Shown in pieces: positions 1-9,539 of a stretch of DNA of 64,000 bases. The first letter of the stretch is position 1; every line of letters starts with the position of its first letter. Source of the DNA: Chinchilla lanigera (Eukaryota > Chordata > Mammalia > Rodentia > Chinchillidae); assembly GCF_000276665.1 (NCBI RefSeq), contig NW_004955418.1, positions 5,183,714 to 5,247,713 of the forward strand. The letters run 5' to 3'. The notes under the pieces are model-generated. The model worked only from the letters and a program-made list of their open reading frames with translations. It did no database searches and was not told the origin of the DNA. A program made the translations under genes and the position numbers.

Positions 1-1223
1 GAGGTGGAGCAGTGCCGACCTTTTCATGAGCTGCGGTGGGGAGTCACAATGCTATGTCTAAGGTTAACTAAGAAAACAAATGCAATTATATTATAAAAAG
101 TTATTAAGATATATGAAACAGAAGTTAAAAATAAAAATAGTTTTTAAAAATTAGAAAGGAGGAATTCCTCACCTTTCAAAAAGAGAAACAATAGCTTAAA
201 ATGGAACAAAAAAATTTAAGATATAGAAATTGTCAACATATCACTTGAGTTTTTATCTCTATGTGCATTTATACTTCTACAAGTGCTTAAGCACCTGAAA
301 GACAAAAATCACTGATGTCCCAGCTCTCCACACTCCTGATACAAGACAATGTGGTTCACCAGCAAGAGCTCTACATAGAGCCAGATCTGACATCTGCTCT
401 ATTCTTTGAAAAAACATTTAATTTTTCTGGACCTGCCTGTGGAAAATCCATTCTACATGTGAAAAATGCACCAATGCATGCACTTAAAAAGGGACAAAAA
501 CACTTAAAAACTCTATTTAATACTACCCTTAAACACTACTCAGTGAGATGCATGACACCCATGTGGTTCAGACTAAGTGTACTGCAGTTTGAATATGATA
601 CTGCAATCTCTCAGGACACAAATAAGAAGAAAGTGACACATAATCTTTAAGAGTGAAGAAAATGGTGAAAATTAGCAGGAATTAATTAGTCACTGATATG
701 CAGAACAGCAATCCTGCCAAAAATCTCGTCCTTCTCTGCCTCCAAGCTGGGCAGACCTCAGGATCACACAGGGAACTGTCAACGCTGTCTTACATCTAGT
801 TTTTGAAGAAGATAGCCACACCTGGGATCTCCTTCCGCAGCACTGGCTGACCCAAATGGTCAGATCAGGCTCTGAATTCAAGCCATCTGCGGACTACTGC
901 AGATACAAAATATTTTAAAGTCATGGGATTCCATTGCGACCATCAACCTTCAGGTGACAAAAGAGAAATAAATTCAACACATCGAGCACTCCATGCTTTA
1001 GCATGGAAGTTCCCCCTAGGATATCCAAAGTCTATAAAAGTGTAGATAACACAAGTTTCAAAGCACACTATAAAAAATTTTGACCAGTGCTTATTTCATA
1101 ACTGGTTTATCAATATTTTCTTTGTTTGCAATTAACCTACCTTTGCTTTAGCAGATCTGAGCATACTATTTGTCTCTAATGTTAATGACAGAGAAATAGA
1201 CTTTGAACCAAGCACTGGCAAAC
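1..1223. other. Intronic, nothing recognised
   Basis: AT-rich intron sequence. An open stretch at 315-650 (111 codons, plus) resembles no protein I know and is antisense to the gene. No repeat family could be assigned. Confidence 0.5.
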
Positions 1224-1460
1224 TTTTGTCTGAAAATTACCACATAGTAAATATTTTAGGTTTTGTGGCCCAGACACTTTCTGTCCCAACTATTCAACAT
1301 TGCTATTATAGCATAAAGCACCCTGAGATGATTCACAGATGAATGGCCATGGTTGTGCCACAACATATTATTTAACCGTTTAAAAATGTAAAGCCATTCC
1401 TAGCTGACAGCTCCACCAAAACAGGCGGCAGGCCAGCATGGCTGGCAGTTAGCGGCCTTA
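1224..1460. mobile_element. hAT-Charlie (MER1-type) DNA transposon fossil
   Basis: The stretch keeps the typical run 'gcaaacttttgtctg', then 'agtaaatattttagg' and 'tttgtggccc', and near its far end 'aaaacaggcggcaggcc', all in the order seen in short non-autonomous hAT-Charlie elements of placental mammals. It has no coding capacity. The subfamily is not certain. Confidence 0.7.
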
Positions 1461-3840
1461 GGCAGAGCTCAGGAGCAGAGGTCCTGGAGAAAGAAAGGTA
1501 TTTGCCAAGAACTGTACTCTTTTCCTGCCTCCACCTCCATCCCCCTTCCTTTAAAAAATGCTACTTGTAAGATAAAATGAAAGGAACAGGAGGTTAAGTC
1601 TCTTCCCATTTAGTTTTCCAGTTTCTTTCCCTGCTTTTTCTCATCTAAAAAAGATACACAGAGTGCAAAAGCCAGAAGCGTTGGAATTAACAGAAACAAA
1701 CCATTGCACTGAAAAAAGTAAAATGGCCTGCCTGAGAAGACTTCAAAATTTGAAATTATTTCTGCATATAATTTTTATGCTTCCTTATTACTTATCTATG
1801 CATCTTTTCTTCCTATGCTAAAAGGCAAAAAATATATCTGGACTAATGTTAACCTCTAATTCAGGTGATAGAAAGTAAATTATCTGCTTACTCTGAGCTG
1901 ACCATATTTTCCTCAGAATGTGTATATCTAACTAGTAATGATTTTTTAAGAAAAAAAAAAAAAAAAACTCCATGATAGTAATCTTTTTTCCTTGTAACTT
2001 GTATGTGAACAATCTATGCCTGTGTTTTCTGTAACATATTGTATTTTATAATTCTAAATATGTAAGTGAATGTTAGGCACACAGAGAAAGAATACAGTTC
2101 AAGTATTTAAAAATGCTAATCATACTTTTGATAATTAGAATTAAGACTTCTGATCTCTATTTCCTAAAATTCCAAATTCTAACACAATGTACCAGGTGTA
2201 AGAAAGAGGGTTTTGGCTAGACTGCAACCAAACTGATTTTCAATGGGGACAATTTTTTCTCCCAAGAGTACTTATCAATATCGGGAGACCATTTTTCCTG
2301 CTGCAATGGAGAGAGGAAAGAAAGATGGTATTGGCATGCACGGTGCAGCTGGACATGCCACTATGTGCAGGCCAGCTCACAACACGGAAGAGCTCTCTCA
2401 CACTCAAAACCTCACCGGCAAAGAGGTTGTTAAAATCTGGGACAAAGGAAGCAAAGGCAGAGTAGGCACAGTTCTAAACTAAACTGCTTCAATGTTAATC
2501 TCTTCCTTAGAAGGTTTGATTTAGAAACAGAGTAACTAAAGTATTACTCTGCAACATTATCTTACTCTATGGCTGGGAAAAGCTGTAAAACCTCAAGCAG
2601 CAGATCTCATTCAAATCAAATGATTTTCTTCCCCTTCACAAAGCAAATTCAGCAAAACTCACTAAAGCATGAGGAGTGAGTTCTTTTGTCCACAATTGAC
2701 CCTTAAAACTTGTTTGAATCTAAACAGGGTTTGGACCTTAAAATTAGCAGCTGAGCTTCAAAACTGAAAGAGAAACCCAATGCAGGTCAAACGTTCTATT
2801 TCCTCTCTTGAGGAATTGTGACTAGTAACAATTACAAGAAGCAAAATGACTATTGTAGAATTCTCTTCCTTAGTTACAGGAACACTTGTAAAAGCCATGC
2901 CATCAGGAGTTATCAGTTCTTGATAACTTGATCACAGAAGAGGCCAAAAATCCAAGAAGGCTGTGCCTCTATAAAACAGCAACTACAGACTACCACAGCT
3001 GTCGAATATCTCACAATTTTCTTAAAAACTGTCCCATGGAAATGGGGAAACAACAAAGGAAATCTAAGACCATTGAATGAAAAAAGCTAAAAATAAAGGA
3101 GATAATCAACCAAAGTCACTGAATTAGTACTCTTCTACTTGTAGGAACATCTTCACATTTCAATCTTTAAAAACAAAGCAAGTTTTAACAACCATCACAA
3201 AATAGCAATTGCTGACCTGAAGTAAAAACAACAATAAAAGCAGTCATTTCTAATCAGTGTTATCTGATTATAATCCAGATATTCCTTAATGTCAATCAAT
3301 TAGTAACAGAGACAATCCCCTTCCAATAAATGCAATCATGGCATCTCTGCGACAAAAGTATTTATTCAGACTCTGATAACAATACATTCCAATCAATTAA
3401 AAAAAATAGTAAGTTAAAACCTTCAGACCAGATGCATCATGATACTCTGGCCACGTTGGGTCATAGGAAGCTTGGGTCTCGTAAGATTGATGGACTCAGT
3501 AGGAGTGGAGGTGACCAGCCTCAACAGGATTTAAAGATCTTCAATTCCTAATTTCTGCGGCCCACCATTGTCAAAGGTCCATCACCTCCCAAAAGTCACA
3601 GATCTCAAACACCATCCTGAAAAATGAGAAAAACTCCACTACACAAATAGCAACAAACCCAGGCAAAAAGTATTACTCTTCAGAGTGCCCTGGAGAAAGA
3701 GGAGGGAGATTATTTCTTATACGTCAGTCTGAAGAGTTACAGATTTAGGGGGACAAGAAAAAAACTGGGGAAATAGGAACAAGGTCCTATTTCTATTTTT
3801 TCTCACCAGCCAACTTTTATTAACATGTGTTCTACGGCTG
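1461..3840. other. Intronic, no clear feature
   Basis: Unassigned intron DNA. A plain A-run sits at 1951-1967. The open frames at 2243-2482 and 3330-3551 have no recognisable domains and are taken as chance. Confidence 0.5.
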
Positions 3841-3927
3841 CTCCATTCCATCTGCTCTACTTCTTATAAGTTACCATAAAGCATTTTTCAGGGCATTACA
3901 TCCTGGATGCTCATCGAGAGTGGAATT
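3841..3927. repeat. Local duplication, copy A
   Basis: This 87-base block, from 'ctccattccatctgctc' to 'agtggaatt', is repeated in diverged form at 4344-4429. Both keep 'cataaagc/ctcaaagc', 'cagggcat', 'cacatcctgg' (or 'tacatcctgg') and 'gctcat'. Flanking sequence does not match, so the unit is bounded. It could be a segmental copy or two members of an unassigned dispersed family. Confidence 0.7.
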
Positions 3928-4343
3928 AAAATACAGTGTTATAAAGCATTTAAGCACACTGCTGTATATGTATTATGGTTTCAGAATTAAAAGCTTTTTT
4001 TAAGGCATAAATATCCCTACCTTCAAATGGCTTTCAATCAAATACATAAAGACATTTTCACTTTCTCATTTGACAAATATTGAGCTCCAAGCCAGTCTCA
4101 AGTTCGCTTTCACATTTTCCATCAGAATCACAACTTCTGAAGATACTTTCAAGTGTCAGTGTTAACCTCGATGGTCATATACTATACTAATTACTTAAAG
4201 ATTAGTTATTATACAAAACCTGACAATTTTCAACTCTCCAAATCAAAACATAAGGCACTACCAAGATGTATTATTTATGTCACTGTAAGCAATGTGTGAG
4301 GGCTGCCTCTGGAATGAAGACTTTGAGGGAGACCTGAATGTTT

Positions 4344-4429
4344 CTCCATTTCATCTGCTCTCCTTCTCATAAGCTACCTCAAAGCACGTTCAGGGCATCA
4401 CATCCTGGCCGCTCATCTAGAATGGAATT
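4344..4429. repeat. Local duplication, copy B
   Basis: Partner of the block at 3841-3927, in the same orientation about 500 bases away. The two differ at scattered positions including small indels, suggesting an old event. Confidence 0.7.
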
Positions 4430-5264
4430 TTTATTCACTTATTTTTTTTTAGCTGAGATTAACCCTGGAAACTACAAGCTAAAACTGTAGGCCACCTGTT
4501 GCCTCCAGCCCTCATATGCATTCCTCCTGGAAGCACAAGGGGAAAGCCCTCTAACAGCAATCACAGAGGCAAACAGCTGCTCCGGGGAGAAAGCAGAGCA
4601 CCCTGATCTGACCCACTCTTGCCTCAAAATCTGGCTAAGTGGTAGAAGACACAGAGTCATGGGAGGAGGGGAAAAGAGCAAAGGTCCAAATAGATTTCTC
4701 TCCATCAGAGCGAAGCCCAAATAGATTGCTCTCAATCTAGAATGGTCTGTAAAATACCTTTTTATGAACTGAAACTGCCACCTTCCTGAAATTTCCGTGT
4801 CAGTGGAGAGAATCAGTACCTTTCTAGATACTTTATTCTACTAGACACCACAAATGACAACTAGTGACTACCTTAGCTCTACAAAAAGTCAGGAATTAAG
4901 TACCCAAAGTTGGCAAAGAAATGCATAGGAAATGTATCACAACCTATCACCACCGTTGCCAACCTAAGGTTAACAGAAGCAGTGAAAAAATAATCAACTC
5001 ACGTTGGCTGCTGCCATGCATAGCGGTCTTTATTACAATGTTTGGCTGAGAAGTAAGCTAGAAGATATTCTGGAAGATATAAATCTTAAGCACTACATAT
5101 TTCAGAAAAAAAATTTTATTATGGTTTCATGTAACAAGTTTCTTAAAGGAAAAAAAAAAAGATCAAAGCTAAGGTGTCACAGAGCAACATGCTCTGTAAT
5201 CTACATCAAGTCTTTCCACCAGCAGGGTGCTACGCCACCAGCAAAAACTTGCTAAGAGTCAGAA
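4430..5264. other. Intronic, no clear feature
   Basis: No repeat or gene recognised. A minor local duplication of 'caaatagattnctctc' occurs at about 4688-4735. A possible CTCF-like word lies at 5219-5234 (see findings). Confidence 0.45.
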
Positions 5265-5400
5265 CAGGATGGTGGCTAAAAGCCTGGACTTCACCGCTGG
5301 CTACCTGTTCATATTTCAGCTTTTGCTGTGTGGGACTGGGCAACCTAACCTCTCTGGGCCTCCGTTTCCACCCCTACTGGCTGGTGGTCCGGGGAATCAA
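5265..5400 (+). repeat. MIR SINE fragment
   Basis: The order 'gcctggactt', 'tgtgggactgggcaac', 'ctaacctctctgggcctc', 'gtttcc' is the central MIR core in forward orientation. It is heavily diverged, as expected for this pre-placental family. Confidence 0.7.
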
Positions 5401-6066
5401 GGTTATCATGGGAGACACAGGCTGATGTCGAACACAGAAGAGGGCATGTCCATCTACTTGGTGATTCAGTGACCCACTAAACACTAAATTAGAAGAGTAT
5501 CTTCTTCCCACAGCAAAAATCCAGCAGTGAAAATGTGAAAGACACCCTTAAGGATAAACGCTCCACCTCCCCAAACCTCTCTCCCCCAGGTACACTCCAC
5601 AAGCAAGCCCTTCCTGTCTGCACCCACTGTCACCTTCCAGCAAATGCTTTACACCTGAATGGGAGCTTAAGCCCCTCACTGAGCACTAGGGTTGGATATT
5701 AAAACAGTGGAATTAGTTTTGCCTTCGAATTCCCAGTAACTGAATGAGTCACTCAGCTCTTTAGAAACAAGAGTAAAATGTCAAGGTTGCCAGAGAACCC
5801 GATGCAGATGTTTGCATAAATCATTTTCAAGTGATCACCAAAACCAATGCCAAAGGACATTATACAAGACAACACTTTAAGTAAAAATAAGCTTTTATTT
5901 CTCCTGTAGTGGAGAAAATTCTGAAAACAAGGTTACCAGCGGGAAACATTACAGTGAGTAACCGCTAATTATACAACATATCAAACAAAGCTTAGAATTC
6001 TTCTTGCGCTGTAGCTTCAGAGTCCTCACTTTTTGCTAGATTTCTCCGACCTCATCAACAGGCACT
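5401..6066. other. Intronic, nothing recognised
   Basis: Unassigned sequence between the MIR and the ID element; no coding or repeat signal seen. Confidence 0.45.
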
Positions 6067-6205
6067 GGGGCTGGGGATTTAGCTCAGCGGCACAGCGCCT
6101 GCCTGGCAAGCGCAAGGTCGTGAGTTCGATTACTGGTACCGGAAAAAAAAAAAAAAAAAGAAGAAGAAGAAGAAGAAGAAGAAGAAGAAGAAGAAGAAGA
6201 AGAAA
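6067..6205 (+). mobile_element. ID SINE with (GAA)15 tail
   Basis: The body 'ggggatttagctcagcgg...' carries an A box, followed by a B box 'gagttcgattactgg', and ends at 'ggtaccgg'. This is the tRNA-derived ID family of rodents, retroposed by L1. The tail is about 17 A's (6143-6159) and then 15 perfect GAA units (6160-6204). It lies antisense within MAN2A1 intron 1, so the transcript would carry UUC repeats. No clean target duplication was found. Confidence 0.92.
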
Positions 6206-6799
6206 CAAGCAATGGGCAAACTCTGAGCTGAAAATTTAACCATCCTCTAGTCTTGTCATGTATTTCCTCTATCCTACTAGGAAACAGACGCTTTGAAAAT
6301 TTTGAAACATCTGTTTGCAACAAGATTTTTAATACTGCTCACGTGCAAAATATTTTGAGCGCTCTGTACGGATGACAGACTCCATAAGGCGGTCCTTTTC
6401 TCGCTTTTCATAACAATTCAAGTAAAATTCGAACTTTAATTTCAATGAAATCCAAGTCATTTGCCACGACATATCGGAGAAAGAAACACCAAGGATATTT
6501 TCAGTCATTTAAATGGTTCCAAAAGGAAAAAAAAAAAAATTAAAACATCTACTAGTACATGTCCTAGGTATCTCTCAATCAGTAGTTGTTCGACTGTTTA
6601 GTGAGCAGTTGAGCTCCTCGGATTCATTCATTAGATCACTCTCCACAACGCCTACATCTGCTAACGTTTCCGAAGGAATAGCTCATCGTCCAAGAACTAC
6701 AATCTCAAAGCTCACCGGCCCCGCGCTATCCTAGCAGATAGAACCTACTGTGTCCATTTGCTTTATTTTTACGTAAGACTTTGACCGGTAGTTTTCTCA
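6206..6799. other. Intronic, nothing recognised
   Basis: Unassigned sequence between the ID element and the CpG island, with an A-run at 6528-6539. CpGs start to rise toward the right. Confidence 0.45.
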
Positions 6800-7395
6800 A
6801 CTCCTTCGCCAGTCCAACCACCCGGCGCAGGAATGAGCGCCCCACAGCTTCCGGCCAGAGTATAACACGCGCTTCCCCACACGGCTCCCCACGCTGGCTC
6901 CAAACAAACCCGATGTGATAGCTAAGGACTGACGACTCTAAAATCCATCCCACGGTCCGCAGCTAAGAGGGCCGCAACAAGAAATAAACTTTTATCTCCT
7001 AAAAGACAGAGAAGGCGGGGAAAAGGCTAGGTGGCACCCCGGTGCAGGAAGGGGTTCTGGGCTGTAACCCTGTGCGAGCCGAGGGGCCACCATGGGGAAC
7101 CCGCGCCGGCGTGGGGGTGTCCTGGCTGCGCCCTGTCCCCTACCAGCAGGTGCTCGAGGCCACCTCGATCTGCCCGGGAACGTGCCCACTGCCGCGGCCC
7201 CCCACAAGGCCACCGCACCCGCCCGGCACTTTGTTAACTCGGCGCGGCCGGTGGGAGGCGGGTCCGGGTCCCCGCGCTGCAAACGCGCAGAGCCCCCGCG
7301 GGACCAGGATCGGAACCTCCCCGCCCCGACACGGAACCACGGGGCACCGCAGGCCCCCGCGCCCCGGCTCGGAGCCCCGCGCCCGGCCGCGCGGT

Positions 7396-7404
7396 CCTCA
7401 CCTG
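7396..7404 (-). other. MAN2A1: Splice donor of MAN2A1 exon 1
   Basis: On the minus strand the exon ends in CAG (7404-7402) and the intron begins GTGAGG (7401-7396), a near-perfect donor consensus. The junction falls between codons (phase 0), right where the known protein would continue with a residue not encoded here. This fixes the transcription direction and makes everything below 7402 intronic. Confidence 0.93.
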
Positions 7405-7536
7405 CGGGAAGGAGCCCTCCTGGCGCGGGCTCCTGGGGTAGTCTAAGTGACCCCGGTCCAGCATCAGGTAGAGCGAGAAGATGACCACGCAGAAGATCGC
7501 GCTGCCGAACACCGTGAACTGGCGGCTCAACTTCAT
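7402..7536 (-). CDS. MAN2A1: MAN2A1 coding exon 1 (Golgi alpha-mannosidase II, N-terminus)
   Basis: Mannosidase II is a type II membrane glycoside hydrolase (family GH38) of the medial Golgi that trims two mannoses from the GlcNAcMan5GlcNAc2 N-glycan, committing it to complex type. This exon encodes the first 45 residues only. It starts MKLSRQFTVF and ends EGSFPQ, which I recognise as the conserved MAN2A1 N-terminus. Residues 1-5 are the short cytosolic tail, about 6-26 the single hydrophobic signal-anchor, and the rest the start of the luminal stem; the catalytic domain lies in exons outside the window. The ATG at 7536 is the first one in the visible leader and has an A at -3. The exon is exactly 135 bases, ends on a whole codon (CAG), and is followed by GTGAGG. 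Reading is upstream-open to the assembly gap at 7634, but no ATG is seen there. Identity is very secure; the species-specific changes are few and conservative. Confidence 0.95.
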
Positions 7537-7633
7537 TTTCCCGGGTAGCCTCGGGGCCAGGACCCCGTCCGTGGGCTCTCGCGGGCGGCCGCCGGGGGCT
7601 CCCCGCTCCGGGCTGCGCGCCCTCCGCCCGCTC
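7537..7633 (-). other. MAN2A1: Visible 5' leader of MAN2A1
   Basis: This GC-rich stretch precedes the start codon on the minus strand. It has no upstream ATG and no in-frame stop before the gap, so nothing in it rules out a longer leader. The base context at the ATG (A at -3) is good for initiation. Transcription probably begins upstream, in the gap. Confidence 0.65.
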
Positions 7634-8488
7634 NNNNNNNNNNNNNNNNNNNNNNNNNNNNNNNNNNNNNNNNNNNNNNNNNNNNNNNNNNNNNNNNNNN
7701 NNNNNNNNNNNNNNNNNNNNNNNNNNNNNNNNNNNNNNNNNNNNNNNNNNNNNNNNNNNNNNNNNNNNNNNNNNNNNNNNNNNNNNNNNNNNNNNNNNNN
7801 NNNNNNNNNNNNNNNNNNNNNNNNNNNNNNNNNNNNNNNNNNNNNNNNNNNNNNNNNNNNNNNNNNNNNNNNNNNNNNNNNNNNNNNNNNNNNNNNNNNN
7901 NNNNNNNNNNNNNNNNNNNNNNNNNNNNNNNNNNNNNNNNNNNNNNNNNNNNNNNNNNNNNNNNNNNNNNNNNNNNNNNNNNNNNNNNNNNNNNNNNNNN
8001 NNNNNNNNNNNNNNNNNNNNNNNNNNNNNNNNNNNNNNNNNNNNNNNNNNNNNNNNNNNNNNNNNNNNNNNNNNNNNNNNNNNNNNNNNNNNNNNNNNNN
8101 NNNNNNNNNNNNNNNNNNNNNNNNNNNNNNNNNNNNNNNNNNNNNNNNNNNNNNNNNNNNNNNNNNNNNNNNNNNNNNNNNNNNNNNNNNNNNNNNNNNN
8201 NNNNNNNNNNNNNNNNNNNNNNNNNNNNNNNNNNNNNNNNNNNNNNNNNNNNNNNNNNNNNNNNNNNNNNNNNNNNNNNNNNNNNNNNNNNNNNNNNNNN
8301 NNNNNNNNNNNNNNNNNNNNNNNNNNNNNNNNNNNNNNNNNNNNNNNNNNNNNNNNNNNNNNNNNNNNNNNNNNNNNNNNNNNNNNNNNNNNNNNNNNNN
8401 NNNNNNNNNNNNNNNNNNNNNNNNNNNNNNNNNNNNNNNNNNNNNNNNNNNNNNNNNNNNNNNNNNNNNNNNNNNNNNNNNNNNNNNN
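7634..8488. other. Assembly gap (855 Ns) in the promoter
   Basis: An unbroken run of N separates the visible leader of MAN2A1 from the upstream CpG island. GC-rich first exons and promoters are often lost in short-read assemblies. The true length may differ from 855. The transcription start and most of the 5' UTR are probably hidden here. Long apparent open frames that cross it are artefacts. Confidence 0.99.
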
Positions 8489-8506
8489 CCCGACGCGCAG
8501 GGATGA

Positions 8507-8560
8507 GGGGGCGGGCCCCCCGGCGCCCAATCACAGCGCGCCGCCCGGTGGGCCCGCCCC
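8507..8560. promoter_or_regulatory. CCAAT box flanked by two GC boxes
   Basis: CCAAT followed by CACAG lies at 8527-8531 (plus strand; ATTGG in the gene's direction), with GGGGGCGGG at 8507-8515 and GCCCGCCCC at 8552-8560. NF-Y and Sp1 families bind such sites, usually within about 100 bases of a start site. For MAN2A1 that would place the start inside the gap; the plus-strand orientation also allows a divergent transcript. Motif calls are direct; function is inferred. Confidence 0.6.
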
Positions 8561-8740
8561 GCGCCTGCCTGCGAGCCCAGGCGGTAGGAAGACCTCAGGA
8601 GGCTTCTGTGGCCCGGGAGGGGCCGTGCGGGAGGGGACCCCACGTTCGGGAGCGGTCTGGCACCGGCGGCCCGCGTTCCACAGGGACGGGAGCCCCAGAC
8701 CAGGTCTGTTCTGCTGCCCAGGTTTTCTATCCGGAAGCAC

Positions 8741-9539
8741 CCGGATTCAGCCTACCGTGAAAAGGTACTCGGTGAAATGATATAAGAAAAAGAAATTTTT
8801 GACTTCCATTTGGCTCATCTTTTCCTCCTTTCCTTTTGGTGACATCCTGGAAAAACCTGGGAGAAGAGAGCCTGCCAAAAGCCCCTCCAGGCGGACGGAC
8901 TGTAGACGTCTGAATATACACTCTCTGAGGGACTCTGAGAACTGATGTTTGCACCTAGTATTGATTTATTGCCTCTCGGCTCCAAATTCACCCTTTTTGA
9001 CTACACTATAAAAATGGATCTGGGCCTCTTAGGTTTTCCTTTGCCTTCTAGGACTGAAGCTTTGTCAGTAGAGAGCGCTGAAGAGACGTTAGAGGAAGAA
9101 AAGAGTTTTACTTCCTGGTTTTGGTGTTTTGGTAGGCAGGTTCTGTAGCATACCAAGCTTTCTTCAGTCCCAAACTCCTGTAATCCCTGACGGCCAGAAG
9201 TTTTCGACTGAAGAGACACTATCGCATGGTAGCTCCCTGGAGCCCTAGAGAAATATTGTAGCAAGTTCCAAAGGGCATATTTTCAACAGGTTTTGCAGAT
9301 GTAGCACCACAGTGACTTGGGTGAGCTAGGCTCTGTGCCCTCCAGTGAAGTCTCAATCTTTGCCCTAGCAGGGATGGGGGTGGAAAGGTATTTCTTGGGT
9401 CCGCTCTCATCCCATAGGTTAGATATAAGGTTAGCTTTCTGTAGCTGCTATATCTGTATTCTCTAGCGCTCTCTCTGTGCTAGTGAATCCCTCATTATTC
9501 TAAACCCCTATTATAGCTAATAATTCCTTTTAAGTTTTC
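8741..9539. other. Upstream flank, nothing recognised
   Basis: Intergenic DNA just upstream of the MAN2A1 island. CpG density falls quickly. The short open frames on both strands have no recognisable domains. An LTR belonging to the ERV-L body to the right was looked for here but not identified. Confidence 0.45.

Larger units (their letters stand above)
1..7401 (-). other. MAN2A1: MAN2A1 intron 1, 5' portion
   Basis: This follows from the donor at 7401 and the minus orientation; no acceptor or second exon appears before the window ends, so the intron is longer than 7.4 kb. It contains a hAT fossil, a MIR, an ID SINE with a GAA tract, a local 87-base duplication and otherwise unremarkable AT-rich DNA. 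The short open frames in it (60-111 codons) show no recognisable protein and no codon bias. Confidence 0.88.
6800..8740. promoter_or_regulatory. MAN2A1: CpG island promoter of MAN2A1
   Basis: CpG dinucleotides become dense from about 6800 and stay dense to about 8740, against an AT-rich, CpG-poor background on both sides. The island covers exon 1, the donor, the visible 5' leader and the 855-base gap. A CpG island over the first exon is usual for a broadly expressed Golgi enzyme gene. The edges are judged by eye. No TATA box is visible, though the core promoter may lie in the gap. Confidence 0.85.

Noticed and set aside
6026..6323. Poly-Arg, poly-Ser and poly-Leu frames
   Set aside because: They are readings of the GAA/TTC tract of the ID element.
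7042..7484. Plus-strand frames of 130-134 codons in the CpG island
   Set aside because: GC-rich DNA has few stops; these are antisense shadows of exon 1 and intron 1 with no recognisable domain.
6992..8643. Long open frames of 333-512 codons on both strands
   Set aside because: Most of each is the run of Ns. Only 7402-7536 on the minus strand is real coding sequence.
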